DNA of 64,000 nucleotides from Gracilaria vermiculophylla (lineage: Eukaryota; Rhodophyta; Florideophyceae; Gracilariales; Gracilariaceae), in assembly GCA_019155205.2 (NCBI GenBank), contig JAHNZQ020000277.1:171371-235370 (forward strand). The letters are read 5' to 3'. The position numbers and the translations under genes are program-made. The number at the start of each line of letters is the position of its first letter. Position 1 is the stretch's first letter. This document shows positions 63,000-64,000 of the stretch, piece by piece. A model generated the notes under the pieces. It worked only from the letters and a program-made list of their open reading frames with translations. It searched no databases and was not told the DNA's origin.

Positions 63000-64000
63000 C
63001 AGACTGTTCCAAAAACATAAAACATGCTTTGAAATCTCGAATAAACTAGCAAACGTATAATGTAAGCCTACAAAAAGAAGTTTCAGAAAAAATTGAAGTC
63101 AAAAAACCGTTTCAAAAACATATGATCATCGGTATCAAATCTTTACTGCGCGACGCTTAATACTCTATTTTGCATCTTTATTGATGTACAACGCTTATGC
63201 AACGTTTCAGAATCAAGCGGATGAACTTTTACACACTTGCAACCGCTATAGATTTCCAGCAATTTTCAATACAGTTTTTGAGTTCAAAAACTGTGTGAAA
63301 TTGCGTTCCATGCGCAAACACCATTCTAGCCACCAGTACCCAATCGTTTTCGATTAGAATTATATCTGGTGAGCGCGCCGGTTACTCTAAAACAAATACC
63401 TCTGAATTCTGTAGCCATATTTTGAGGATAAACGCAGTGTATACTGGGAAAGTGTCCTTTTGAAAAATGAAAATTTCTTCCTGGAAACATAAACGAAAAT
63501 GTAGCAATTATTTGTATAAAACTTCTTTCTATTTTTCCGCGTTCATGATTGTTTCAAGAAATGCAATTTCACTGAAAACTGTTTTACAAATGCCTGCCCA
63601 GACCATTACAAAGCCTTCACCAGAATGCCTGGTATAGAAGCCACGACGTTTCATATAACTATCATGCCCATAAGATGTGCAGCTATCGTTCACGTCCAAA
63701 TTGAACTTTTTTATTATCAGTGATAGTAGTGTTTGCCCGTTGTTTTTTCCAGTAGACTTTTCTAGCACACCTGGCAACAATATTTTGCTTTTGATGGTTT
63801 GAGGGAAAGAATGTTTTTTGCAGATCTTATACGTAACTAAATTTGTGTCATTTATCTGCCTCTATATAGTTTATTTGGAAACGTTGAGATTGAGATTTAT
63901 TTCAATTATTTTGCACGATAATTTTCTTATGCATAACTATATTTTAACTTCTCTTTATTCGGCTATATTGGGCTTCTTAGGGGTCCCGGAAAATGTTTTA
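63000..64000 (-). mobile_element. Tc1-like DNA transposon relic, cut by the window edge
   Basis: A CAG-type end (CAGACTGTTCCAAAAACATA) preceded by TA starts at 63000. A Tc1-type transposase relic follows on the minus strand. The other end is not visible, so the element probably extends beyond 64000. Confidence 0.7.
63220..63840 (-). pseudogene. Tc1-like transposase pseudogene
   Basis: The N-proximal part (63529-63780) reads KKFNLDVNDSCTSYGHDS and HSGEGFVMVWAGI, then FLETIMNAEK, the classical Tc1 pattern GGGSVMVW...MNAEKY. After a stop the next frame gives FQKDTFPVYTAF (second catalytic Asp), PARSPDIILIENDW (the S-P-D-L-N-P-I-E-N-x-W motif with the catalytic Glu) and HTVFELKNCIENCWKSI. The residue expected to be the first catalytic Asp, in S-D-E-K-K-F, is replaced (LIIKKF), and stops interrupt the frame. 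It is dead. Confidence 0.75.

Noticed and set aside
1..64000. CRISPR arrays, bacterial operons or ribosome-binding sites
   Set aside because: No regularly spaced repeats were seen, and the gene content is clearly eukaryotic nuclear.

Overview
The window looks like a nuclear scaffold from an intron-poor photosynthetic eukaryote, most likely a multicellular red alga (inference). It encodes a bacterial-type L15 with a transit-like N terminus (so the cell has a plastid), a cytosolic eL28, and very long uninterrupted genes, including a 2,244-codon ferlin and a 1,093-codon SET-domain protein. A compact gene island next to a wide desert of decayed LTR retrotransposons fits what is known of florideophyte genomes such as Chondrus. 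A 100-base run of N at 28870-28969 marks a scaffold gap.

Gene island, about 1-20.8 kb. A plastid L15 gene (minus) and a cytosolic eL28 gene (plus) diverge from a 445-bp spacer. After a 2.2-kb spacer holding a foldback repeat come three minus/minus/plus genes: a ferlin-like multi-C2 membrane protein, a type II membrane protein with a methyltransferase-like core, and, diverging from a GC-rich promoter with a 15-bp minisatellite, an unrecognised coiled-coil protein. A histone methyltransferase with two PWWP domains, AWS/SET/post-SET and a Tudor-like tail closes the island.

Desert, about 20.8-64 kb, AT-rich and mostly mobile DNA. A tRNA-like relic lies at 22.2 kb. Element A (23.5-27.1 kb) is a 5'-truncated Ty3/gypsy pol with a chromodomain. 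Element C (32.7-37.7 kb) and element D (50.1-55.0 kb) are two old, related Ty3/gypsy copies, each with both LTRs. A Ty1/copia element (37.7-42.2 kb) has short LTRs and a 5-bp target duplication. A small C2H2 zinc-finger gene lies at 43.6-44.1 kb. A pogo/Tigger-type DNA transposon with an unbroken transposase lies at 47.1-49.1 kb. Element E (61.3-62.7 kb) is a gypsy integrase-chromodomain fragment that converges on a decayed, unrecognised open frame on the opposite strand (59.5-61.2 kb). A Tc1-like relic runs off the right edge. All the LTR-element frames carry stops or frameshifts; only the pogo transposase looks intact.

The host genes do not form a pathway. The divergent ribosomal pair may be co-regulated, and the most unusual host proteins are the ferlin with an N-terminal membrane hairpin and the double-PWWP/SET/Tudor-like protein. 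The best candidate for something undescribed is the opposite-strand frame beside element E.
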